From positions 744,001 through 808,000 of the forward strand of contig JYJJ01000079.1 in assembly GCA_003263775.1 (NCBI GenBank): 64,000 bases of DNA, in the 5' to 3' direction. This stretch comes from Vibrio maritimus (GTDB taxonomy: Bacteria > Pseudomonadota > Gammaproteobacteria > Enterobacterales > Vibrionaceae). Shown piece by piece: positions 10,451 through 18,908 of the stretch; within the stretch, counting starts at the first letter, position 1, and every line of letters starts with the position of its first letter. The notes under the pieces are model-generated. The model ran no database searches, had not been told where the DNA came from, and worked only from the letters and a program-made list of their open reading frames with translations. The position numbers and the translations under genes are program-made.

Positions 10451-11424
10451 CTAGTTGGAAATTCGTGGGTCAAGCCAAACGTATAGAAGATCGGCGATAA
10501 AGTTAGCAGTCAGAACTGCGGTCACTAAGATAAGCAGAATGGCTTGGATTAGCGGGTAATCACGAGCAACGATACCTTTAAGAAGAATGTTACCAAGACC
10601 TTGGTAGTTAAATACCACTTCCGTCATAATCGAGCCTGCGAACGAGAAACCAATCGCCATCGCAATCGCGGTTGCAACTGGCAAGATAGCGTTACGACCT
10701 GCGTAGCGGTACATCACTCGGAAGCTGCTAAGACCTTTGCTTCCGCCATAGTGACGTAGTCTTCACCTAACACGTTAATCATCGCGTTACGCATGTTGAA
10801 TACCCAAGTGGCAATACCCACCACAACCATTGAGCCCACAGGTAGCACAGCATGCTTGGCAACACTTGCAATGAACTCCCAAGTCCAACCCGGTTCTAGA
10901 GAAGGATCGTAAGTATAAGCGAGCGGTAGCAACTCCATTTTCAAACCGAAGAAGTAGAACAAAAGCAGAGCGGTTACGATGTATGGGAAGTTACTGATGA
11001 AAGCCAATACTGGCGGCACGACCTGACCAAAGAACCCTTCGCGACGGTAAGAGGCATAAGTACCAATGCTCACACCAATGATCAGAGCCACAATCAGTGA
11101 GCCCAGCGCGAGGAACATAGTCCAAGGCAACGCCATAGCAATCACCTCAGATACGTTGATTGGGAACATCAACACTGAAGGACCAAGATCAAGAGTGAAC
11201 ACACTTTTGATGTAGTGAATGTATTGAACAAATACGTTGCCATCAACGAAGCCGTACATTTCACGAACCGCATCCATTTGAGCGGGATCCATACGGCCCT
11301 GAGCAGCAGCAAACAGTGCGTCGACTGGGTCACCTGGCATCAGGCGTGGCAACATAAAGTTGAATGAGATTGCGATTAAAAACGCAGTAAAGTAAAAGCC
11401 AAAGCGGCGAGCTAAAAACGACAT
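10451..11424 (-). CDS. Opp/Dpp-type ABC transporter permease, OppB-like (one frameshift)
   Basis: First permease of the importer. It starts with MSFLARRFGFYFTAFLIAISFNFMLP and the family motif LMPGDPVDAL. The frame breaks at 10734: the N-terminal part ends falsely in EAKVLAASE and the C-terminal part begins MMYRYAGRN. Adding one C to the CC at 10734-10735 gives YVTMAEAKGLSSFRVMYRYAGRNAILPV, the normal EAA loop, and 324 residues. The gene lies after the solute-binding-protein gene, from which it is separated by a hairpin. Confidence 0.9.
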
Positions 11425-11442
11425 AGCAATACCTTTTAATGT

Positions 11443-11462
11443 GGGGTCTCAGACGAGACCCC
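11443..11462 (-). other. Intercistronic hairpin, binding protein / permease
   Basis: Perfect 8-bp stem GGGGTCTC / GAGACCCC with a 4-base loop and no T tract. Between a binding-protein gene and its permeases such hairpins usually stabilise the upstream mRNA or cause partial termination, giving binding-protein excess. That role is inferred. Confidence 0.6.
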
Positions 11463-11474
11463 AAACGTTACGAG

Positions 11475-13118
11475 TTACTTAAGGTGCAAGTTATTTAGGA
11501 TAATGACTCGCTTACCACCATCGTAAAATACAGGTTGAATGTATGGGTTTTCTTCACTTGGCCAACCAACGATTTTCTTAGTGTTGTACTGGAACCAAGT
11601 CGCGTTAGAGAACAGCGGGATAAACGGTAGGTTTTGCGCTGTGAACTCTTGCAGTTCAGAGATGATCTCTTGCTGCTTCACTTTGTCACCCGTCTTACCG
11701 AAGCTGTTAATTAGCGCATCGATTTCTGGGCTATTTACACCGTGACCAGCGTGCCAGATCTTACCTACATACGCAGATGAGAAGTAAGCTTGATACGCTA
11801 GGATTGGGTTAGTCGATACCATCGACCAGTTGATAGACATCTTGTAGTTGCTGTCTTTTAGGTTCTTATCGTAAACCGCCCAGTCAACAGTTTTAACGTT
11901 CGCTTTTACGCCAACTTCGTCGAAGAACTCAGTCGCCATTTGAACCACTTGGATCCAGTCTGTCCAACCGTTAACCACTTCAATGTCAAATGTGAATTTG
12001 TCGCCGTTTGGCATATCACGGTAGCCGTCACCATCTACGTCTTTCAAACCCGCTTCATCAAGTAGCTTTTTCGCTTTTTCTGGGCTGTATGTCGTTAGGT
12101 TACGGTACTTGTCAGTGACACCTTGGTCGATGTTCGCTTTGTAAAGCTCAGCAATACCACCCGCATTGTAGTTCACTGTTGGGTAGCCGTAAGCCGCGAT
12201 ATCAACGATCATTTCACGGTCAAGTGACATAGAAAGAGCCTGACGAACACGGATGTCATCGAATGGTGCTTCTTTTGTGTTCACATATAGGTGAATCGCA
12301 TCGTTCGCTGGGTACCAGAAGTGGTGATTTTCAGGGTTTTGCTTCACGAAAGTACTTTCGATATCAGCAATAAAGTTTGAACCCCAGTCGATTTCGCCTT
12401 TGATAAGTGCAGGTTGAATTTGCGAGTTATCGTTGTACGAACGGAACGTCATACAATCTAGGTAAGGACGGTTATCTAGGTAATAGTTCTCGTTGCGGCA
12501 AAGCTCCATTTGTTGAGGCTTCAGATACTTCACCGTTGTCATTGGACCGCTACCAATTGGATTTGGGTTAGTAAAGGTCGTTAGATCTTCTGCCTTACTC
12601 CAAACTTTCTTAGGAACGATATGGTAATCCGCAAGGTTCCATAGGAACGTAGAGTCTGCTTCTGCTAGGTTTAGCTTAACCGTACGAGCATCAACAACGT
12701 CGATACCTTGTAGGTTGCCGCCAGACCAAATACCTTTAAGGTCGAATGCTGGCGCTTTCTTAGTCATTTCGAAACTAAATGCCACGTCTTCAGCCGTTAG
12801 AGGACTGCCGTCTGACCATTTAAGGCCGTCACGTAGTTTAATAGTGATGGTTTTTAGATCATCTGAGTAGTCTGCCGACTCTGCCAAACGCCAGTGCGTC
12901 TCACCAGTCATGTTGTTGAAAACCATTAACGGCTCAAACATCGTACCGTTATAAATGTCTTTCACTGTGTATGGGTTAAAGTTATCAACGAAGCCAGTGT
13001 TGATTATTGGCACCGTCAGTGTGCCCCCTTGTTTAATCTCTTCCGCTTGTGCAGTCACTGCACTACCAGCAAACAATGCACCACAAATCACTGAGGCGAT
13101 AAATGTTTTCTTTTGCAT
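11475..13118 (-). CDS. Oligosaccharide-binding protein of the Opp-type ABC importer (SBP family 5)
   Basis: Periplasmic solute-binding protein, about 547 residues. The signal peptide (MQKKTFIASVICGALFAGSAVTAQA) is followed by a family-5 fold: 'NGTMFEPLMVFNNMTGE', 'LRDGLKWSDGSPLTAEDVAFSF' and 'VRQALSMSLDREMIVDIA'. The closing YNTKKIVGWPSEENPY resembles the chitobiose-binding protein VC0620 by memory, so a beta-linked oligosaccharide is likelier than a peptide. The ATG at 13118 is preferred over GTG at 13121 because AAGGA sits well upstream of it. It is the first gene of the unit binding protein, permease, permease, ATPase, ATPase, phosphorylase. Confidence 0.9.
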   Translation of the reverse strand: MQKKTFIASVICGALFAGSAVTAQAEEIKQGGTLTVPIINTGFVDNFNPYTVKDIYNGTMFEPLMVFNNMTGETHWRLAESADYSDDLKTITIKLRDGLKWSDGSPLTAEDVAFSFEMTKKAPAFDLKGIWSGGNLQGIDVVDARTVKLNLAEADSTFLWNLADYHIVPKKVWSKAEDLTTFTNPNPIGSGPMTTVKYLKPQQMELCRNENYYLDNRPYLDCMTFRSYNDNSQIQPALIKGEIDWGSNFIADIESTFVKQNPENHHFWYPANDAIHLYVNTKEAPFDDIRVRQALSMSLDREMIVDIAAYGYPTVNYNAGGIAELYKANIDQGVTDKYRNLTTYSPEKAKKLLDEAGLKDVDGDGYRDMPNGDKFTFDIEVVNGWTDWIQVVQMATEFFDEVGVKANVKTVDWAVYDKNLKDSNYKMSINWSMVSTNPILAYQAYFSSAYVGKIWHAGHGVNSPEIDALINSFGKTGDKVKQQEIISELQEFTAQNLPFIPLFSNATWFQYNTKKIVGWPSEENPYIQPVFYDGGKRVIILNNLHLK

Positions 13119-13200
13119 CACTTTGTCCTTTAGTTTTGTTTTTGGGTCGAGCGATTTTCAATTTAAGTGGAACTGAATCAGTTCGGGGGTAACACTTCAT

Positions 13201-13212
13201 GAAAGCGCTTTC
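13201..13212. promoter_or_regulatory. LacI-type operator GAAAGCGCTTTC, ABC operon promoter
   Basis: Perfect palindrome identical to the site at 2489-2500. It lies 83 bp upstream of the binding-protein start, a natural position for a repressor site. Confidence 0.7.
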
Positions 13213-13618
13213 TCAAGATGCTAAGCAATCCATTGCTCGATAACAAAAACGTTCCCCAAAAAGCCCGCGCCGATCACAATTAATAAAATCATTACAAAAC
13301 AATGACTTAAAATAAAATATCGATAATACACCGAACGATAGCCAAAGATATTACTCTTAAAATTCAATGAATTAGCGCACATCAAGCTGTTAAAATTGTC
13401 TCTTTCGAGAAATGTGATCTCAGCAACTTTGTAACTCAGATTAACATACGGATCACGACATTATCGCTAGCAAACGCCATGCATAAGTGAGTGAATTTTA
13501 AACTCATAATGATTCATTATTATTTTAATAACAGTAACTTATGATACTAAAACAAACTATTAATCCGTTATGTGATCTGCTCACTATCACCATTTTTCCA
13601 AACTGATATCATCCAAAA

Positions 13619-13630
13619 GAAACCGCTTAC
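13619..13630. promoter_or_regulatory. Degenerate LacI-type operator before the solute-binding-like gene
   Basis: GAAACCGCTTAC differs from GAAAGCGCTTAC at one central base and ends 3 bp before the start codon at 13634. It could block both transcription and translation initiation. Confidence 0.4.
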
Positions 13631-13633
13631 TTT

Positions 13634-14401
13634 TTGGTGATCAATGTGACAACGATTAATTCGGTACGTTTTTGGAACGGAAACAAGTCTGCGTATCGTC
13701 AACAATTTGAGCTTGATGTGCTCAATCTACTGCTCTCTGTGACCGCAGAAAGCCATGGCGACGTCAGTATCATTGACGATCGCACCGACTTACCTTCAGC
13801 TAAAGATGAAGGCGCTGTTCTCGATAACGGTAGCGATGTACTCGTCACAGTAAAAGGCAATGCTAAATTTGCTGGCAAACGCTTTATCGAGCTTGCGCTG
13901 TCAGTCACCAAGCAGCTTTTGGGGCAGCGTATTTTATTTGCACGTGATGATAAGCTCAATGAATTCTCATCTGCAGAAACTATTAAAAATAAAAGCGTTG
14001 GTGTACCCGAAACGTGGGTTGATGCCGAACTATTTCGACGCAACGGCTTTACTGTTGTAGAACGTGGCAACTTTGATGGTTTATTTCAACGCTTAACCGA
14101 CGGCGAGTTCGACTTTGTTTGTTTTGGCGCGAATGAAGCACTTGAAGTGTTTGAGAGTCGCGTCGCCAACCAATACCCAGTAAGCCTAGTGGGTGGGGTG
14201 ATGATTGAATATCCCTTCCCTTTGGTGTTCTACGTGAATGCAGACAACCCAGAGCTTGCCAAACGTCTCCAGCTTGGCTGTGAAATCGTACTTGAAACGG
14301 GCGACTATGAAGCGCTCTATCAACAATACTTTTCAGACATCGAGAGCACCTTGAAGATTGAGCAGCGAGAGCGACTTGAACTGAACAACCCATTTATCTA
14401 A
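13634..14401 (+). CDS. Solute-binding-protein-like protein without signal peptide
   Basis: A 255-residue protein that reads as a type-2 periplasmic-binding fold (family-3 like): an N-terminal strand INVTTINSVRFW, then SVGVPETWVDAELFRRNGFTVVE, GNFDGLFQRLTDGEFDFVCFGANEA and a C-terminal 'DYEALYQQYFSDIESTLKIEQRERLEL' closing helix. It has no signal peptide or membrane segment, so it should be cytoplasmic unless the N-terminus is misplaced. Starts are TTG 13634 or GTG 13637; no ATG is available. It lies 58 bp before the GH3 gene on the same strand. A cytoplasmic ligand sensor is possible, but the function is unknown. Confidence 0.7.
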   Translation: MVINVTTINSVRFWNGNKSAYRQQFELDVLNLLLSVTAESHGDVSIIDDRTDLPSAKDEGAVLDNGSDVLVTVKGNAKFAGKRFIELALSVTKQLLGQRILFARDDKLNEFSSAETIKNKSVGVPETWVDAELFRRNGFTVVERGNFDGLFQRLTDGEFDFVCFGANEALEVFESRVANQYPVSLVGGVMIEYPFPLVFYVNADNPELAKRLQLGCEIVLETGDYEALYQQYFSDIESTLKIEQRERLELNNPFI

Positions 14402-14459
14402 TTCTTAGTAATCTAAGCTCCCAAAAACGATAGAAAATAACAGGAACTGGAACCCAATT

Positions 14460-17234
14460 ATGCCCTTCACAAGCATTGAATTAGCAAGGCAAGCCCTTGC
14501 GCCTGTCAGCCGCCAAGCCGCCGCTGAAGGCATTGTTTTATTGGAAAACATCGACAACACGCTACCCCTGCACACTGGCAGTCGTGTCTCGCTTTTTGGC
14601 CGTTGCCAAATCGATACCGTACGCAGCGGAACAGGCTCAGGGGGAGCAGTAAACGTCCCGTACTCAGTCAATGCGCTTGAAGGGCTAGACGCTCACCCAA
14701 GTATTGAAGTGAACCACGAGTTGGTGAGCGTCTATCAAAACTGGCTAGAACAGCATCCATTTGATGATGGTGGTGGCGGTTGGGCGGCGGAACCTTGGTT
14801 TCAAAAAGAAATGCCGCTAGACGATGAAACCGTCAAACAAGCCAGTCAAAAAAGCGACCATGCTCTTGTGTTTATCGGCCGCACGGCAGGTGAAGACCAA
14901 GATAATGCAGATGAGGCAGGCAGCTATCGACTCACAGATACTGAGCATCGAATGCTTTGCCAAGTTTGTGAGCAGTTCGACTCCGTTGTTGTGATCCTCA
15001 ATGTGACTAACATTGTTGACATGTCTTGGATGGAGTCTGTTACCAAACCAGAATCCATAAAAGCCGTTCTATACAGCTGGGCAGCGGGTATCGAAGGTGG
15101 TCACGCCCTTGCCGATGTTCTTTCTGGCGACCTGTCACCAAGCGGAAAGCTGGCAGACACTATCGCTTATCAGCTAAGTGATTACCCGTCTCATGCTAAC
15201 TTTGGCAACAAAGACAAAAACCTCTATCAAGAAGATATCTATTTAGGTTATCGCTACTTCGCGACTTTCAAACCAGAAGCTGTTCGTTATGCGTTTGGTG
15301 AGGGTTTAAGCTACACCCAGTTTGAACGTAAGCTTATCTCACACTCTATCGAAGGCCGCGGCAACACACGTGCCGTACACTTTCACATAGAAGTAACCAA
15401 CACTGGCAAACAATACAGTGGCAAAGAAGTTGTACAATTGTATGTTGAAGCGCCGCAAGGCAAGCTTGGCAAACCGTCCCGCAGTCTTGCTGGTTTTGGT
15501 AAGACTCGTATGCTTGCGCCAAATGAGTCTGAACTAGTTCGTATTGTCGTTCCAATTGAGGTACTGGCTTCCTATGACGACTCTGGCGTAACCGGCTATA
15601 AGTCTTGCTACGTTCTTGAAGCCGGCCGTTATGATTTCTATCTAGGCGGCAGTGTTAGAGAAGCTACCGTCATTGATGCCCCATTCAACGTAGATACACT
15701 ACAGGTCATTGAACAACTCTCAGAATCAGCGGCGCCTGTTGAGTCATACCAGCGTATTAAGCCTGCCCAAGCTTCACAAGATGGCCATTTCTGTATTGAA
15801 CACGAATCGGTACCAACTCGAAGCGTCGATATGCAAGCGCGCATTGAATCTCGCCTGCCAGAGAGCATTGAGCTTACTGGTGATAAAGGGATTAAATTAC
15901 AGCACGTAGCAAATGGCAAAGCATCACTAACGGAGTTTGTTGCTCAGTTTAGTCCATCCATGCTGGCAACTATCGTTCGTGGCGAAGGTATGTGTAGTCC
16001 CAAAGTGACTCCAGGTACCGCAGCGGCATTTGGTGGTGTGAGTGATGCTTTGTTTGATCTAGGTATTCCTGTTGCCGCCGCAGCGGATGGCCCTTCGGGT
16101 ATTCGCATGGACAGTGGCCATAAAGCGACACAGGTGCCTATTGGTACACTACTTGGCTGTACCTGGAACACCGAGCTTAATGAGCATTTATTCTACTTAG
16201 TGGGTGGTGAGTTACAGAGCTACCAAATTGATACTTTGCTTGGTCCAGGTATCAATATTCACCGCCACCCACTCAACGGACGCAACTTCGAGTACTTCTC
16301 TGAGGATCCGCTACTAACCGGTTTAATGGCAGCAGCACAAGTTGGCGGCCTCAAGAGCGCCGGTGTATCAGGCACGATTAAGCACTTTGCGGCCAACGAT
16401 CAGGAAACCTCTCGCTTCTTTGTCGATGCCGTCATGTCTGAACGTGCTCTTCGTGAAGTACACATTAAGCCATTTGAGCTTGCGGTGAAAAAAGGTGGCG
16501 CGACAACAATAATGACCTCTTACAACCCAATCAATGGTCATTGGGGCGCATCAAATTACGACCTTAATACCACCATTCTTCGCGGCGAGTGGGGGTTTGA
16601 TGGCATTGTCATGTCTGACTGGTGGGCAAAAATGAACCACCCAGTTACCGGTGGTGAAGAGTCTAAAACCTATACCTCCTACATGGTTCGTGCGCAGAAC
16701 GACCTGTATATGGTGGTCGACAATGATGGTGCCGAGCGCAACGCGATGGATGATGACACACTTAGCGCACTGGAAGCGAGTCAGCTGACGCTTGGTGAAT
16801 TACAGCGCAGCGCCATGAACATCTGCCGATTTATCTTGAATACACCGGCGATGCAACGTCCGCTAGTTCGCTATAACCCTATTAAGCCGTTCAACGCGTG
16901 TGAAGAGCAACCAATGGGTTCTGCTCTTGCCATTGAGGAACCAGTAATTCTTGATACTGAGGTTGATACTAATGTCACCCTTCACGTAACAAAAGCTGGC
17001 CAATACCAAGTCAGTATGAACGCCAGCTATGACCGCAATGAGCTCGCTCAATCATCCTGTAGCTTACACCTCAATGGCGACTACAGTATGTCACTGTCTA
17101 CGAATGGTACAGAAGGCAAGGCTGTCGACGTTGAAGGCCTCATTGTCGAGCTTCAAACTGGCTGGTATGAGTTGGACGTGTCGTTTGTGAAGCCAGGCCT
17201 CACCCTGCACCACCTAACCTTCAAGCAGGTTTAA
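14460..17234 (+). CDS. GH3 beta-glucosidase with reversed domain order
   Basis: Retaining exo-beta-glucosidase, 924 residues, no signal peptide, so probably cytoplasmic and acting on imported oligosaccharides. The GH3 C-terminal-type domain comes first (residues about 15-300, with FIGRTAGEDQDNADEAGSY and YAFGEGLSYTQF), then a fibronectin-III-like domain (about 300-405). The (beta/alpha)8 catalytic domain follows (about 480-790), with AADGPSGIRM, GPGINIHRHPLNGRNFEYFSEDP, GTIKHFAANDQE and the nucleophile aspartate in IVMSDWW. This inverted order is known in a GH3 subgroup (for example Ruminococcus albus and Kluyveromyces enzymes). A short beta-rich tail ends the protein. Context suggests it works beside the phosphorylase. 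Confidence 0.92.
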   Translation: MPFTSIELARQALAPVSRQAAAEGIVLLENIDNTLPLHTGSRVSLFGRCQIDTVRSGTGSGGAVNVPYSVNALEGLDAHPSIEVNHELVSVYQNWLEQHPFDDGGGGWAAEPWFQKEMPLDDETVKQASQKSDHALVFIGRTAGEDQDNADEAGSYRLTDTEHRMLCQVCEQFDSVVVILNVTNIVDMSWMESVTKPESIKAVLYSWAAGIEGGHALADVLSGDLSPSGKLADTIAYQLSDYPSHANFGNKDKNLYQEDIYLGYRYFATFKPEAVRYAFGEGLSYTQFERKLISHSIEGRGNTRAVHFHIEVTNTGKQYSGKEVVQLYVEAPQGKLGKPSRSLAGFGKTRMLAPNESELVRIVVPIEVLASYDDSGVTGYKSCYVLEAGRYDFYLGGSVREATVIDAPFNVDTLQVIEQLSESAAPVESYQRIKPAQASQDGHFCIEHESVPTRSVDMQARIESRLPESIELTGDKGIKLQHVANGKASLTEFVAQFSPSMLATIVRGEGMCSPKVTPGTAAAFGGVSDALFDLGIPVAAAADGPSGIRMDSGHKATQVPIGTLLGCTWNTELNEHLFYLVGGELQSYQIDTLLGPGINIHRHPLNGRNFEYFSEDPLLTGLMAAAQVGGLKSAGVSGTIKHFAANDQETSRFFVDAVMSERALREVHIKPFELAVKKGGATTIMTSYNPINGHWGASNYDLNTTILRGEWGFDGIVMSDWWAKMNHPVTGGEESKTYTSYMVRAQNDLYMVVDNDGAERNAMDDDTLSALEASQLTLGELQRSAMNICRFILNTPAMQRPLVRYNPIKPFNACEEQPMGSALAIEEPVILDTEVDTNVTLHVTKAGQYQVSMNASYDRNELAQSSCSLHLNGDYSMSLSTNGTEGKAVDVEGLIVELQTGWYELDVSFVKPGLTLHHLTFKQV

Positions 17235-17269
17235 GCCTTAAGAACGACAGTATTCACTAAGAAATAGAC

Positions 17270-17299
17270 AAGGGCAGACGATAACGTCTGCCCTTTTTA
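17270..17299. terminator. Bidirectional terminator, GH3 / PACE gene
   Basis: Perfect 11-bp stem AAGGGCAGACG / CGTCTGCCCTT with a 4-base loop and a T tract, between two convergent genes. Confidence 0.88.
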
Positions 17300-17324
17300 T
17301 TTGCTTTAATCAGCTCAATCTTAA

Positions 17325-17750
17325 TTACGCCGCTGCCTGACGCTGATTCACTACCCAAACTCGAACATGGTCGTAAGTCAGGTTGTAGACAAACGCATAA
17401 ACGGTCACGAAGATCGTCACGCCGATATCCATAATAAAGGCTTGCCATAAATTCACTTCAAGCATTACAGCCATCACAGGTACCGTTGCCAATAACAGTC
17501 CTGCTTCGAACAGTAGCACGTGAACCACACGAACCATCACGGTTCGTTCTACTCGTTCACCTTTGACAAAATAATCGAAAATCAGATTAAAGAGATAATT
17601 CCAACACATTGCCATTGTCGCTATGACTATCATAGTTCCTGACAGTCTCGCCACGTCATGGTCGGTAAATATTGCTAACCCCGCGATTGATAGGCTCACG
17701 GCTAATACTTCAAACAATACTGAATGAAAGACTCTCTCAAGCACTCCCAT
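17325..17750 (-). CDS. PACE-family multidrug/biocide efflux transporter (AceI-like)
   Basis: Inner-membrane proton-coupled exporter, 141 residues with four membrane segments. All four PACE motifs can be seen: an N-terminal RxxHxxxFE (ERVFHSVLFE), WNYLFN at the end of helix 2, a second RxxHxxxFE (RVVHVLLFEAG), and the final YNLTYDHVR. The acidic residue in the first motif is the one known to matter in AceI for chlorhexidine transport. It is divergent from a LysR regulator, the arrangement of aceI and aceR. Natural substrates of this family are thought to include polyamines; the substrate here is unknown. Confidence 0.93.
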   Translation of the reverse strand: MGVLERVFHSVLFEVLAVSLSIAGLAIFTDHDVARLSGTMIVIATMAMCWNYLFNLIFDYFVKGERVERTVMVRVVHVLLFEAGLLLATVPVMAVMLEVNLWQAFIMDIGVTIFVTVYAFVYNLTYDHVRVWVVNQRQAAA

Positions 17751-17886
17751 TGTTAACTCCTCACTGGTTTTTATTTAGTTTGTTGATAATTCGCCTCTGA
17801 TTATCCTCATCCAGCAATAGATAGAAAGTTAACAACCATCACAGTTCGTGATACCTTGAGTGCAATTTTGTGACTAAGGATTGACG

Positions 17887-18782
17887 ATGTACAGTTTCGA
17901 ACAACTCAAGGTTTTTGTCGCAGTCTGTGAGTACGGCTCATTTTCGGCCGCTGCGCGCAAACTCAATCGCGCCCAATCTGGCGTAAGCCAAGCAATCTCA
18001 AATCTTGAAATTGCCATCAACCAAACCTTATTCAGCCGCGAGAAAAACACGCCGGAGTTGACGGAGAGTGGTGAAGCTTTGCTGCCTATTGCTCGGTCTA
18101 TTCTTCATCAGCAGCAGTATTTCGATCAGAAAGTAGATTCATTGGCTAATGACTATGAACACGAACTTGTCATCGCCGTGGACGAAAGCCTAATGAGCGC
18201 CGCCTTATTGTCGATTCTTGCACCGCTCGCTACCCAGTACCCCATCACTAACTTCGAAATCATTACAGCTTCTACTTTTGATGTGGAAAAATTGGTGAGA
18301 GAAGAGGTGGCGCAGATTGCATTGTATATGCCGATGGAGAACTGCGTGTCGATATGGATTTTTTTGTCATGGGGCAAGCCCGTTTTCTGACCGTTGTCGC
18401 ACCCGATCACGCCCTCGCTACGCTTCCCATCGTTAAAGACTCGGATCTCAAAGCGTATCGTCAGTGTGTACATCGTAGCTCTGACAAACAAGAACTGTGG
18501 TTTACCTATGGAATAAGTACCAATGTTTGGTACGCGAATACTCATCAGAACCTAGTCGATATGGTATTGCAGGGTATCGGCTGGTCAAACTTACCTGAAA
18601 TGTTGGTCAAGCAACCCATACAGGAACAACGAATGGTTGCCCTTCCTGTCGCACATGAAAAAAGTGGCTGGGTGACTACAGTCGGCTGCTTAGTCTCTCG
18701 GCGTCATGCCAACGGGCCGGTACTTAGCGAGCTGGTCAATGTTTTACAGAAGCACCAGTTTGTCAATGACCACTGGCAATAG
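17887..18782 (+). CDS. LysR-family regulator of the divergent PACE gene (one frameshift)
   Basis: A 298-residue LysR protein after repair. The winged HTH is at residues 3-60 (FEQLKVFVAVCEYGSFSAAARKLNRAQSGVSQAISNLE). The frame breaks at 18340-18341: adding one A to AA changes MENCVSIW to MEKLRVDMDFFVMGQARFL and joins the effector domain to the rest. The start at ATG 17887 has AAGGA six bases upstream; the TTG at 17881 is less likely. The 130-bp divergent spacer to the PACE gene suggests it activates that pump in response to its substrate, as AceR does. Confidence 0.88.
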
Positions 18783-18908
18783 CAAAAGGTGACAGCGTCA
18801 CCATATATTAATTAAAAACTGTGACCGTAGATCGAAGTGAAGGTTACTCAAGTATCTATAATTTACAAAGTGTTATACCCACAATTATTTCAATAAAAGG
18901 TCCAAACT

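Larger units (their letters stand above)
13119..13633. other. Divergent regulatory region, ABC operon / solute-binding-like gene
   Basis: This 515-bp, AT-rich gap holds operator sites at 13201-13212 and, degenerate, at 13619-13630. No gene or RNA structure was recognised. Confidence 0.7.
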
